From the IMG/VR virus record IMGVR_UViG_3300021964_000050, positions 1-64,000 of that record: a stretch of DNA of 64,000 nucleotides; one strand, 5' to 3'. The notes below the pieces were generated by a model. It was not told the origin of the DNA, made no database searches, and worked only from the letters and a program-made list of their open reading frames with translations. Origin of the DNA: a virus. Shown here piece after piece: positions 44,738 to 51,869 of this stretch (its first letter is position 1; each line of letters begins with the position of its first letter). The translations under genes were made by a program, and so were the position numbers.

Positions 44738-45235
44738 TTACCTCCAACCGGGGGCTAGTCGCTTCAGCATTGAACGCCTCTGCATGTCGATCTGTTCTTG
44801 TTGAGGGCGGTCAAGTCCTCGTGGAATACCACGGGGGCCTGCTTTGCCGTCATTTGTGAGTCTAATCGGTTCCGCACCGGGGGGAGCGAACTTTAGACCC
44901 TGAGCCTGAAGTTCTAATCCGGTAAAGAGGTTCATCTCTTCAGGCCACAAATAGTCGCCGGGGTTGACTCGCTCACCCTTATGGACGCCACGGCTATATG
45001 ACCTATGGTTCTGTCGCTTAAGGCTATTAAGCAACTTATCCTGACGGCGGTTGCTGGACTGAACCCCTAAATAGCCATCGGGATACTGCGTGTCGGGGGT
45101 GGCTCCGAAAGCGGCGAGGCGGCGATCCTTAGCGTCCCTAAACATGGGTGAAGGACCCAGTACTGGCTGGGATTCACCGCCTTGGGGGTCGTAGCCCCCG
45201 GCCCAGTTACCAAAGGTTTGGTTATTACCTGCCAT
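44738..45235 (-). CDS. Hypothetical protein (165 aa)
   Basis: ATG at 45235 (MAGNNQTFGNWAGGYDPQ), overlapping the upstream gene by 11 bp; a longer frame to 45364 would cover that gene entirely. 'VNPGDYLWPEEMNLFTGLELQAQGLKFAPPGAEPIRLTNDGKAGPRGIPRGLDRPQQEQIDMQRRSMLKRLAP' in the C-terminal half. Cluster member. Confidence 0.7.
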   Translation of the reverse strand: MAGNNQTFGNWAGGYDPQGGESQPVLGPSPMFRDAKDRRLAAFGATPDTQYPDGYLGVQSSNRRQDKLLNSLKRQNHRSYSRGVHKGERVNPGDYLWPEEMNLFTGLELQAQGLKFAPPGAEPIRLTNDGKAGPRGIPRGLDRPQQEQIDMQRRSMLKRLAPGWR

Positions 45236-45398
45236 TAGCCGTACCAGTGCCTGCTGTAAAAGCCATAAGGGAGCCACCCCTACCCCCACCAATGTTGGAG
45301 ATGGGGCGTGGCTTACCTGCCGCCTCGGCTGTGAGGCGGGCACGTTCTTCTCGGTTTTGCTCACCGATCATGCGGTTAGGTGGGCGTTGGATAAGCAT
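45225..45398 (-). CDS. Small protein (57 aa)
   Basis: ATG at 45398 shares a base with the preceding stop (TAATG). 'MIGEQNREERARLTAEAAGKPRPISNIGGGRGGSLMAFTAG': helical then Gly-rich. Unknown. Confidence 0.65.
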   Translation of the reverse strand: MLIQRPPNRMIGEQNREERARLTAEAAGKPRPISNIGGGRGGSLMAFTAGTGTANGR

Positions 45399-45535
45399 TA
45401 GTCCCACCAATCCTTTCCTCGGTTGATCTTCTCAAAGTCATCAGCATCGTAGAGATCCCGGTACTTGCTTGGGATCTTCTCTGCGAACTCATCTTCCTCC
45501 AGACGTTCCTGTTCGTCTTCGGGCATGGTATGCAT
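45398..45535 (-). CDS. 45-residue acidic protein
   Basis: MHTMPEDEQERLEEDEFAEK followed by a Tyr/Asp/Lys-rich end finishing KDWWD. AGGA lies 5 nt upstream and the stop overlaps the next start as TAATG. Acidic counterpart to the basic cluster members; perhaps a binding partner. Confidence 0.65.
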   Translation of the reverse strand: MHTMPEDEQERLEEDEFAEKIPSKYRDLYDADDFEKINRGKDWWD

Positions 45536-45542
45536 ATGATTC

Positions 45543-45773
45543 CTACTTCTTATCCTTCTTCAACATTGAGTCGCCTAGTTGAGAGATAGCCCCGCCGCCC
45601 GGTGCCTCGCGCATCATGGCATCAAATGCCATGGTGTTCATGTACGCACGTTCCTGCTCAGGAGTCAAAGTCGGCTCCTGCATACGACGCTCGGGGACCT
45701 CGTTGTACGGGCGACCGACCTGACGTCGGGAGTCCCGTGAGCGGTCTGGGTAGGACTTTCCATGACTAGCCAT
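45543..45773 (-). CDS. Hypothetical protein (76 aa)
   Basis: ATG at 45773 immediately follows the upstream stop. 'SHGKSYPDRSRDSRRQVGRPYNEVPERRMQEPTLTPEQERAYMNTMAFDAMM': basic N-terminus, helical C-terminus. Cluster member. Confidence 0.7.
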   Translation of the reverse strand: MASHGKSYPDRSRDSRRQVGRPYNEVPERRMQEPTLTPEQERAYMNTMAFDAMMREAPGGGAISQLGDSMLKKDKK

Positions 45774-45774
45774 C

Positions 45775-46788
45775 TTAATACAATTCCTTTGTGTATGGGT
45801 CGTACGTACGGCCACCTGACTCTGCGGATAGACCGGCATCGAACTGAGGTAGCGAGGTTATGGATTTAATAGCCTCGTTACGCTTAGTCTCAACCTTTTG
45901 ACGCTTAGCGATTTGTTTGTTAGCACGCTCAGTGTGCTTTGCCTTTGACATGGTGGTACGGCGTCCAGTAGGCACAAGGCGCTCACGACCGCTTTCGTCG
46001 GTTTCCACTTTGCCCTTAGAGACAGTCACCGTACTCATGCGCTCTTGCATCTTCGGACTAATCGGAGAGGACTGTTCTCCTGCCCTGAACTTCTGGATAC
46101 CTTCTGCACGAGGGGGGCGCACCGCTGAGCCACGAGCCATACCACCTACGGCCTCAATACGGGTCTCTACAAGGCCAGCCGCTGTGATGTCAGCCTCCGA
46201 TGCACCAGCAAAAACGCCCGTCGCTCCGGGGTTCATACGGTCACCACGGAGGCCAGCAGGGGTAGCAATTGCAGCAACCTGACGCTTGGCTTGCATACCC
46301 GTATTGTCTCTAGGCTGGATAGCAGTACCCAATCCGACGTCTTCTGTCCTATCTTTACGACCCATACTGCCTCCCACTCGTTGCACAGCAACAGTCGCTT
46401 CGGCTGGGTAGATAGTCTTACCAAATAGGTATTGGTGTCTACCCACTTCAGCAGCAAGGGCGGCTGCGGAACCGTGTCCTCTGGTGGCAGTGCTACCGGC
46501 AGGACGGAATAGGTTAGGAGCACGATCCTCAGGTCGCACGTTGGGTGACTGGGGGAGTCTGCTGTGGTCAACAGGCAGTGAGACAAGGTTGCGATTAGTG
46601 GCAGAAGACATACCACGGGGGGCGCTCAGACCGGCGTCCACAGATGGGATAGACTGGACACGCTGTAGTGACTCAGCCTTGCGCTCGCTCATGGTAGAAC
46701 CCATACGAGGCCGTGGTTCCCGATTGAGGTCGGGTCGTAGCACCCTATCTTCAGGCTTGCTTTTAGGTTGTGCTTTCCGTGCCATCAT
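45775..46788 (-). CDS. Low-complexity basic protein with DAGLSA repeats (337 aa)
   Basis: Two copies of a 'xSxPxxDAGLSA' block, near residue 50 ('IPSVDAGLSAPRG') and near the C-terminus ('LPQFDAGLSAESG'). Very rich in Arg, Ser, Gly, Ala; a basic helix 'AKHTERANKQIAKRQKVETKRNEAIK' near the end. Starts at one of two adjacent ATGs (46788/46785). Cluster member; could be virion-internal. Confidence 0.73.
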   Translation of the reverse strand: MMARKAQPKSKPEDRVLRPDLNREPRPRMGSTMSERKAESLQRVQSIPSVDAGLSAPRGMSSATNRNLVSLPVDHSRLPQSPNVRPEDRAPNLFRPAGSTATRGHGSAAALAAEVGRHQYLFGKTIYPAEATVAVQRVGGSMGRKDRTEDVGLGTAIQPRDNTGMQAKRQVAAIATPAGLRGDRMNPGATGVFAGASEADITAAGLVETRIEAVGGMARGSAVRPPRAEGIQKFRAGEQSSPISPKMQERMSTVTVSKGKVETDESGRERLVPTGRRTTMSKAKHTERANKQIAKRQKVETKRNEAIKSITSLPQFDAGLSAESGGRTYDPYTKELY

Positions 46789-46906
46789 TGACCTCGCTGA
46801 GGGATCGAACTTTCACAGGTCCTTCTCCAGTAACGGGGTCAATCGCTGATGGGATCTCACGCCCACTAGGCAACACCAACACGTTTTTGTACTTCTTTTG
46901 TTCCAT
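46763..46906 (-). CDS. 47-residue protein at the head of the cluster
   Basis: MEQKKYKNVLVLPSGREIPS then an acidic end. Beta-hairpin-like N-terminus. Its 3' end overlaps the 337-residue gene by 26 bp. No Shine-Dalgarno; upstream TATGCT might be a -10 box. Confidence 0.6.
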   Translation of the reverse strand: MEQKKYKNVLVLPSGREIPSAIDPVTGEGPVKVRSLSEVNDGTESTT

Positions 46907-46927
46907 GTCAAAAGGGTAGCATATGGG

Positions 46928-47212
46928 TTATCGTGCGACGGGCTTCCATGTCATTGAAGAGATAGTTTCACCAGTCTCTCCCTCAATGTCATCAAACCCG
47001 ATAATAAAGGTCAAGTCGATACCACGGGGGGCCACAAAGCCACGGGCGATAGCACAAGCCTTAGATGCCTGATTGACAGCGGAGGCTCCGATAGCACGCA
47101 TCTTGGGGGTTTGTCCAGCGACAACTGCCCTTGCCAAGATAGATCCTACAGATGACGGGTTACTTGACCCGGATACCTTGATAACGTCTTCAGTGGTTGA
47201 TTCTTCTGCCAT
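46928..47212 (-). CDS. SpoVS-like (Alba-superfamily) protein
   Basis: 94 residues. 'DVIKVSGSSNPSSVGSILARAVVAGQTPKMRAIGASAVNQASKACAIARGFVAPRGIDLTFIIGFDDI' is a near-complete match to the SpoVS pattern (S-x-P-x-S-V, A-I-G-A-x-A-x-N-Q-A-x-K-A-x-A-I-A-R-G-F-V-A-P). SpoVS/Alba domains bind nucleic acid and act in development in spore formers. Its role in a phage is unknown; possibly RNA or DNA binding in late infection. Confidence 0.88.
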   Translation of the reverse strand: MAEESTTEDVIKVSGSSNPSSVGSILARAVVAGQTPKMRAIGASAVNQASKACAIARGFVAPRGIDLTFIIGFDDIEGETGETISSMTWKPVAR

Positions 47213-47254
47213 GGGTTACTCTTTCTATTCGCGTATATACCCTATAGCAGTATA

Positions 47255-47623
47255 TTAGTTGTATCCGGCTTCTTTGAGTAGGCTACTTAGGTCTTCTAAC
47301 CGAAGAATCGCGTAAGTCTCTCCTAGCGTCTTTTCTCCCACTCCGGGGCGTTTGACTACCAAGATTGGTAAAGCGTTCCCCCCGACTTCCTCCTGCTGTG
47401 CCTGCGATACAGCATCATTGAGCCAGCCTGAGAGGTCGAACTTGCGCTGGTTCTTGCACTGAATGATTGCTTGACGACGAGGGCTAGTAATACCGTTGAT
47501 GTCACCGCTGTCGTACTTACCAGACAGGCTAGGCCGAAAAGCCTTCTTGAAACTGCGGCTACGTAGGTACCTGACGATGAGCGTCTCAAACGATGTGCCT
47601 TTAGCCTTGTTCTTGTTTCCCAT
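47255..47623 (-). CDS. Hjc-like PD-(D/E)XK nuclease
   Basis: 122 residues from ATG at 47623 (GGAG upstream). 'KGTSFETLIVRYLRSRSFKKAFRPSLSGKYDSGDINGITSPRRQAIIQCKNQRKFDLSGWLNDAVSQAQQEE' has the Hjc order: E near the start, D ('GDING'), then Q/E-x-K ('IIQCKN') and a downstream helix. Probable Holliday-junction or structure-specific nuclease of the recombination set. Confidence 0.82.
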   Translation of the reverse strand: MGNKNKAKGTSFETLIVRYLRSRSFKKAFRPSLSGKYDSGDINGITSPRRQAIIQCKNQRKFDLSGWLNDAVSQAQQEEVGGNALPILVVKRPGVGEKTLGETYAILRLEDLSSLLKEAGYN

Positions 47624-47828
47624 TGTGATTCTCCGAACTGCAACAGCCTTTATGGCATTGCCACTCGAACATATAGTATACATTGTCGGGGCGACCACAT
47701 ATGTATATGACCTTGCTATCACCGTGCATCAACTGGTGTTGTACACCATCGACAACCCACGGATAGTTGATGTCTTTGGTACCAGTGCGGAACTCGGTAC
47801 CGATCTCGGGGGCGCTACCGATTGCCAT
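47601..47828 (-). CDS. Hypothetical protein (75 aa)
   Basis: Overlaps both neighbours (23 and 14 bp). 'TGTKDINYPWVVDGVQHQLMHGDSKVIYICGRPDNVYYMFEWQCHKGCCS' contains four Cys that may bind metal. Unknown. Confidence 0.6.
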   Translation of the reverse strand: MAIGSAPEIGTEFRTGTKDINYPWVVDGVQHQLMHGDSKVIYICGRPDNVYYMFEWQCHKGCCSSENHNGKQEQG

Positions 47829-48006
47829 GGATGCGGTTAATTGGTAGGTGTGCTTTCAACGGGGTGTACGGGAGGAACGCTCCGCAAGTACCACACTTGT
47901 AGTACCTGAATGATTTACCGTTCTCTCCTAGCGAGAGATTGACGAAGCCGGGGGTGCCTGACCCCTCGCAGACTACGTCCTTTGCATCATCATGTACGAT
48001 ATCCAT
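47815..48006 (-). CDS. Small zinc-ribbon protein (63 aa)
   Basis: 'VCEGSGTPGFVNLSLGENGKSFRYYKCGTCGAFLPY' is the standard short phage zinc ribbon (C...C-x2-C-G). Overlaps the previous gene by 34 bp; AGG lies 7 nt before the ATG. Confidence 0.7.
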   Translation of the reverse strand: MDIVHDDAKDVVCEGSGTPGFVNLSLGENGKSFRYYKCGTCGAFLPYTPLKAHLPINRIHGNR

Positions 48007-48212
48007 ATATAACCTTCCATCATGGTAATCAGGTCGTGCAGTTGGTCGTCATCTAACTCTTTCCACGAACCTCCGTCGTCTTTATCAACTCGTGGCAGCA
48101 TGAGTGCGAGTTCATGACGCTCGTCGTTAGACAGGCCCAGTTCCTCTTTGAGGACCATAGCCTTACGATAACGGTTAGAGCGTACGTCAGGTGACGTCAC
48201 AACGCTCTCCAT
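47973..48212 (-). CDS. Helical acidic protein (79 aa)
   Basis: 'RYRKAMVLKEELGLSNDERHELALMLPRVDKDDGGSWKELDDDQLHDLITMMEGY': helical hairpin with 'LSNDERHELALMLPR', reminiscent of small phage helical repressors or anti-CRISPR-sized proteins, but not assignable. Confidence 0.68.
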   Translation of the reverse strand: MESVVTSPDVRSNRYRKAMVLKEELGLSNDERHELALMLPRVDKDDGGSWKELDDDQLHDLITMMEGYIWISYMMMQRT

Positions 48213-48430
48213 CGAGACGGAGCATGATTGTTCTCTACGGAAAACTTATGCTCATCATTATCGTAACGACGGAAGATCCACTGGCATGGGTCTTCGCCTT
48301 CTTCCCAACCAGCCTCTTCCTCTTCACTCATAGGTATACCGTCGTGCGTAGAGCAGACGAGGGGACCAATCCAGCCCCTCTGCTGCCCGTAGCGCACCCA
48401 TTCGTCGTAGTCGACGTGATATGTCATCAT
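48197..48430 (-). CDS. Hypothetical acidic protein (77 aa)
   Basis: GGAG 6 nt before the ATG, which overlaps the nuclease stop. 'DEWVRYGQQRGWIGPLVCSTHDGIPMSEEEEAGWEEGEDPCQWIFR' is a frequent phage pattern (W..YG...GWIGPxVCxTHDGxPxSxxExxxxxxGxDPC) of unknown role. Confidence 0.75.
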   Translation of the reverse strand: MMTYHVDYDEWVRYGQQRGWIGPLVCSTHDGIPMSEEEEAGWEEGEDPCQWIFRRYDNDEHKFSVENNHAPSRWRAL

Positions 48431-49311
48431 TTTGTGCTCCAGCAGTGTGTCTTGTAAGCGCAGAACTTACAGGTTGAACAGGACTTATGGGTCGCAGAGT
48501 CGGGACGCACAGGAACCTCGTCGTTGTCCATACAGTCGATTACATAGTCAATACCGTCAAGAATGGGGGCAACGAGTTCCTTGTCATACTTGAGGTGGAA
48601 CTCCTTGACGTCCTGAGATGGCTTCCACTCGTATATGACCACGGCTTCTTCGATACCTAGACACAGCATGTACAAGTTGACCTGCCGACGGTGTGTAGTG
48701 AGGGGGCGCTTGACGCGCTTCCATAGATCGTCCAGCGTCAGATCACCGTTGGCATATCCCTCATACAACTTGGGCGCATCCCACCGAATAGTGCCGAGTC
48801 CCACAGACTTGATCTCCACAACGGCTCTACCTTGGGAGTCTTCCCACACACCGTCAGCGTGCCCGACAATGCGGTAACGCTCGCTGTGCAGGGGTACTTC
48901 CTTGTACTTCAAGTCGTCTGAACCGCAGTGATTACAGCCTTCGGGGGAAGTGCCCTCAAACTTGGCATCGCAAGAGTTGCAATGCCAGTTACCAAACAGG
49001 CCACCGGCTTTCCACATCCACCTTTGCCATTTGTCGTGGATGTTGTGCCCCTCAGCAAAGATGTTCATACGCTTGAGGTTCATCGACTGTGGGTCGCTCT
49101 CCTCTGTGTCCATGATCTTGTACCACGTTGAACGGGGGCACCATTCGTCTTTAGCCATCTCGCTGGAGTGGAAGTGCTTGGTATCCCTATGCGAGTTGCG
49201 CTCAGCCTGCTCTAGGGCTAGCGCCACCTCAATCTTCGACAGGATGCGCTGAGTGTCTTTAGCACTAAATTGCTCCTGATAGTTCTTCATGTACCACGGT
49301 TTGTCAGTCAC
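48427..49311 (-). CDS. Cas4/RecB-like Fe-S exonuclease
   Basis: 294 residues from GTG at 49311 (GGAG 7 nt upstream). An internal zinc ribbon 'CNSCDAKFEGTSPEGCNHCGS' precedes the PD-(D/E)XK core: 'IVGHADGVWED' (D), 'AVVEIKSVG' (E-x-K), QxxxY helix 'RRQVNLYMLCLG'. The C-terminus 'KSCSTCKFCAYKTHC' and an earlier Cys ('EWCPRS') would hold a 4Fe-4S cluster, as in Cas4/AddB. Likely 5'-3' ssDNA exonuclease for recombination. Confidence 0.88.
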   Translation of the reverse strand: MTDKPWYMKNYQEQFSAKDTQRILSKIEVALALEQAERNSHRDTKHFHSSEMAKDEWCPRSTWYKIMDTEESDPQSMNLKRMNIFAEGHNIHDKWQRWMWKAGGLFGNWHCNSCDAKFEGTSPEGCNHCGSDDLKYKEVPLHSERYRIVGHADGVWEDSQGRAVVEIKSVGLGTIRWDAPKLYEGYANGDLTLDDLWKRVKRPLTTHRRQVNLYMLCLGIEEAVVIYEWKPSQDVKEFHLKYDKELVAPILDGIDYVIDCMDNDEVPVRPDSATHKSCSTCKFCAYKTHCWSTK

Positions 49312-49618
49312 CAATAATCTCCAAGAAGTCGTCTTCGGGCAACACTACATAACGGTGCCCAGCCAAGTCAATCTGCAAGAGGGGAATCCTGCCCTCTAGC
49401 CGTGCTCTCTTCGTCAGGTCACGCATGTCCACAGCCTTTACGCTGTACGACTTAGCATTGGGGTCCATCTTGAGTTTGTTCTCAATCATGAAGTCCTCGG
49501 TGCGGACGTCTGCTTTACGCATCCACCCAGCACCTGACATCACATTGCGGCTACCCTTGTACGACTCTGCCGTACGTTTCTCTTGTTTGATGGACTTCTT
49601 TTGGGACTCAGTCGCCAT
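49304..49618 (-). CDS. Small PD-(D/E)XK-like resolvase
   Basis: 104 residues. 'NVMSGAGWMRKADVRTEDFMIENKLKMDPNAKSYSVKAVDMRDLTKRARLEGRIPLLQIDLAGHRYVVLPEDDF' follows the Hjc-like order (G...KxDV, E-x-K 'IENKL', Y-S motif). Often annotated as a Holliday-junction resolvase in phages. It lies between Cas4-like and RecA genes. Confidence 0.82.
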   Translation of the reverse strand: MATESQKKSIKQEKRTAESYKGSRNVMSGAGWMRKADVRTEDFMIENKLKMDPNAKSYSVKAVDMRDLTKRARLEGRIPLLQIDLAGHRYVVLPEDDFLEIIGD

Positions 49619-49919
49619 CGTCAGTGCCTGCGATGAGGAGGTCGATCATGTCGGTGTTCTCCTCTAACAGTTCGTACAACTCCCCAATGGAGTTACCCTG
49701 CTTTTCCAGCAGGTTCATCATTACAATAAGCAAGTCCTTGACCATGCCTAGGTCGTGTGCGTACTTCTCGCTGATCTTGATGAGGGCCTTATTGCCCTCG
49801 TCCATATCTTGGTCATACGGTTTAGACTTCTTGCGCTCATCCCAGTACCCGTCTTTAGGGTAAGAGAACTGTGCCTGCTGGTTAAAGTAGGCTTTCCATG
49901 CCGGATGGTTCTCACTCAT
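49608..49919 (-). CDS. Small helical protein (103 aa) after RecA
   Basis: ATG at 49919 overlaps the RecA stop; the longer frame to 50078 lies within recA. Soluble basic N-terminus then an acidic helical C-terminus 'MVKDLLIVMMNLLEKQGNSIGELYELLEENTDMIDLLI'. Unknown; could be a RecA or resolvase accessory. Confidence 0.72.
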   Translation of the reverse strand: MSENHPAWKAYFNQQAQFSYPKDGYWDERKKSKPYDQDMDEGNKALIKISEKYAHDLGMVKDLLIVMMNLLEKQGNSIGELYELLEENTDMIDLLIAGTDDGD

Positions 49920-50967
49920 TTTCTGCACCAACTTCTGCTGTTTCTTCTTCCCCAAGTACTGCCGCCATGGCCGCGTCACGAAGCGCCTGCTGAAGACCCA
50001 AGTCTTGTCGAACCATGTCATACAGTTCCTCTTTCTTGCTGGCGATACGTTCTCCTCGGAACTTATAGCGTCCCTCAAACAACTCTAGTGCAAGAGCAAC
50101 ATTCACAATGTCCTTAGCCATGTCGAAGTCGCCCTTCTTGTATCCCACTGTGTCAGCAAAATAGAAGTCTGCTTGTGCCACCTGCTGGGGGCGGTATGTC
50201 TTGTTCTTCATAACACGCATCTTGATGGTCTGACCAACACGGGTATCCAACTTGGAACCCTCAGCGATCCACTCATCACGGCGCACCTCTACACGAATGA
50301 AGTAGTAATAGTTCTTGGCCTTACCACCGGGAGTGGTACGGGGGTCACCGAACATGACACCGATCTTGTCACGCCACTGGTTGATGGCTATGAGTGTGCA
50401 GGGGCGGTCGTCCTCTGTCAAGGAACGACGTTGGGCCTTGGCACATTTCTTGAAGAAACGACTGAGGATCTGAGCGCCAGTAGCGACACTGGCCTCATCC
50501 ATAGCCTTATTGACCTCGGTCTCTGTGACAAGGGCTGGAAGGCTGTCCAACACAACGCAGTCTACGGCACGGTTTGATACGGCTTTGAGAACAAGGTCTA
50601 AAGCGGCCTCCATCTCGTTCGTCTCTACGACCCATAGCCGGTCTAAATCCACCCCAAATGATGCGGCATATTCAGGTACATACTCTTCAGCCGCAACCCA
50701 CAAAGCAAGATACTCAGGGTCTTTTGCTTGATTGGCGGCAATGGTCTTGTAGGCAATAGCCGTCTTACCCGACGACTCTTCACCCACGATCTCGTTCCAC
50801 TGGTTGGATGCCCAACCACCGCCGAGGGCTAGGTCAAACGCCAGCACACCTGTTGTGGTGTGGGGGATTTCTTCCTTGGCGTCACTCCCCTTGATGAGTA
50901 TGTCTTCTCCGTATTTCTTGTTGATTTCCGCTGCTAGTTCTTCGATTAGTGCCAGATTGTCTTTCAC
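49912..50967 (-). CDS. RecA/UvsX-like recombinase
   Basis: 351 residues from GTG at 50967 (AAGGA 5 nt upstream). 'TGVLAFDLALGGGWASNQWNEIVGEESSGKTAIAYKTI' holds the Walker A 'GEESSGKT', 'WVAAEEYVPEYA', Walker B 'DCVVLDSLPAL', and L2-like 'LIAINQWRDKIGVMFGDPRTTPGGKA'. Catalyses strand exchange with the nearby nucleases and ssDNA-binding protein. The C-terminus is acidic and Ala-rich. Confidence 0.93.
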   Translation of the reverse strand: MKDNLALIEELAAEINKKYGEDILIKGSDAKEEIPHTTTGVLAFDLALGGGWASNQWNEIVGEESSGKTAIAYKTIAANQAKDPEYLALWVAAEEYVPEYAASFGVDLDRLWVVETNEMEAALDLVLKAVSNRAVDCVVLDSLPALVTETEVNKAMDEASVATGAQILSRFFKKCAKAQRRSLTEDDRPCTLIAINQWRDKIGVMFGDPRTTPGGKAKNYYYFIRVEVRRDEWIAEGSKLDTRVGQTIKMRVMKNKTYRPQQVAQADFYFADTVGYKKGDFDMAKDIVNVALALELFEGRYKFRGERIASKKEELYDMVRQDLGLQQALRDAAMAAVLGEEETAEVGAENE

Positions 50968-50975
50968 GCTTGTCC

Positions 50976-51419
50976 TTATGACCAGTTGGACTCCATGCCT
51001 TGTGCGTAGGAGCCGTTGTACCCACACTCAAAGCAGTGTGGGCGTGGCTGTTGCCCATTGACACGTGCGGCACCAGCCGCCATGCCTGAATAGGCTGTGT
51101 AGCCAGTCGTGCTACCGCAAGATGGGCACGCCATATGCCCCTCAGTGCGGTGCGCTTCACCCCCACGCCACAGACGCATAGCATCACTCATGCTGACTTC
51201 GGCGTTAGGGTCTCGGTTGGGGTCCAGTACCTCTTGGCGCTCCCCAGTTTGGAGAGGGACACCAGCCATAGATTGTTGTACAGCAGGTTGTTGCACCGGT
51301 TGCTGTACCGGTTGTTGAGTCTGTACGGGCTGAGGTTGTACAGGTTGCACAGTAATACCACGGGGTTGGGGCTGTTGTTGGCTGAGTTTGTTAGCCCACC
51401 ACGAGGAACTATTTGTCAT
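50976..51419 (-). CDS. Gln/Pro-rich protein with C-terminal zinc ribbon
   Basis: 147 residues; ATG at 51419 is favoured by spacing from GGAGG. Residues ~15-50 are a 'QPVQ' low-complexity tract. The C-terminus 'CPSCGSTTGYTAYSG...RPHCFECGYNG' is a zinc ribbon. Unstructured arm plus zinc ribbon suggests an adaptor for RecA or ssDNA-binding protein; unproven. Confidence 0.78.
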   Translation of the reverse strand: MTNSSSWWANKLSQQQPQPRGITVQPVQPQPVQTQQPVQQPVQQPAVQQSMAGVPLQTGERQEVLDPNRDPNAEVSMSDAMRLWRGGEAHRTEGHMACPSCGSTTGYTAYSGMAAGAARVNGQQPRPHCFECGYNGSYAQGMESNWS

Positions 51420-51867
51420 CGTCATCGTCCTCCAGCATAGACTGTAGGAAGGTAAGGATGTCAAGGTCCTTTATAGAGAAATCTTCACCTGTAGAGAGTT
51501 TGAACTCTGGAAGTTCTGGGGGGTTCTTGATCTCCAGAAGCCCCGCTTCTACCAGCGCATACACCACGGTAACCGCAAAAGAGGTCATACGATCTAGGTA
51601 TGTAACCCCTTCGGTAGCCCCAAACTTATTGTCTGGGTCCATGTACTGGGTCATCCACCACGCTGAGTCTGCAAGGATTTCACCCGCTTCAGTCTGCTGT
51701 AAAGTCATCCAGAACTTGAGAATGTCACGAATCTCAATCTCTGCGAGGTCTTCAGACGGTGCAGTAAACCCACCCTCTTCAACAGCGATCTCGTGACCCT
51801 CTAACGGGGACATGTACAGATAGAAATTACGCTGTCGTTTACGTCTCTTCTCGGACTCATCTTGCAT
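51409..51867 (-). CDS. Conserved hypothetical protein next to polymerase
   Basis: 152 residues from ATG at 51867 (AAGGGA upstream). Helical with 'FYLYMSPLEGHEIAVEEGGFTAPSEDLAEIEIRDILKFWMTL...TYLDRMTSFAVTVVYALVEAGLLEIKNPPELPEF' and a poly-Asp end. Might be a polymerase-operon accessory. Unknown. Confidence 0.75.
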   Translation of the reverse strand: MQDESEKRRKRQRNFYLYMSPLEGHEIAVEEGGFTAPSEDLAEIEIRDILKFWMTLQQTEAGEILADSAWWMTQYMDPDNKFGATEGVTYLDRMTSFAVTVVYALVEAGLLEIKNPPELPEFKLSTGEDFSIKDLDILTFLQSMLEDDDDDK

Positions 51868-51869
51868 GG

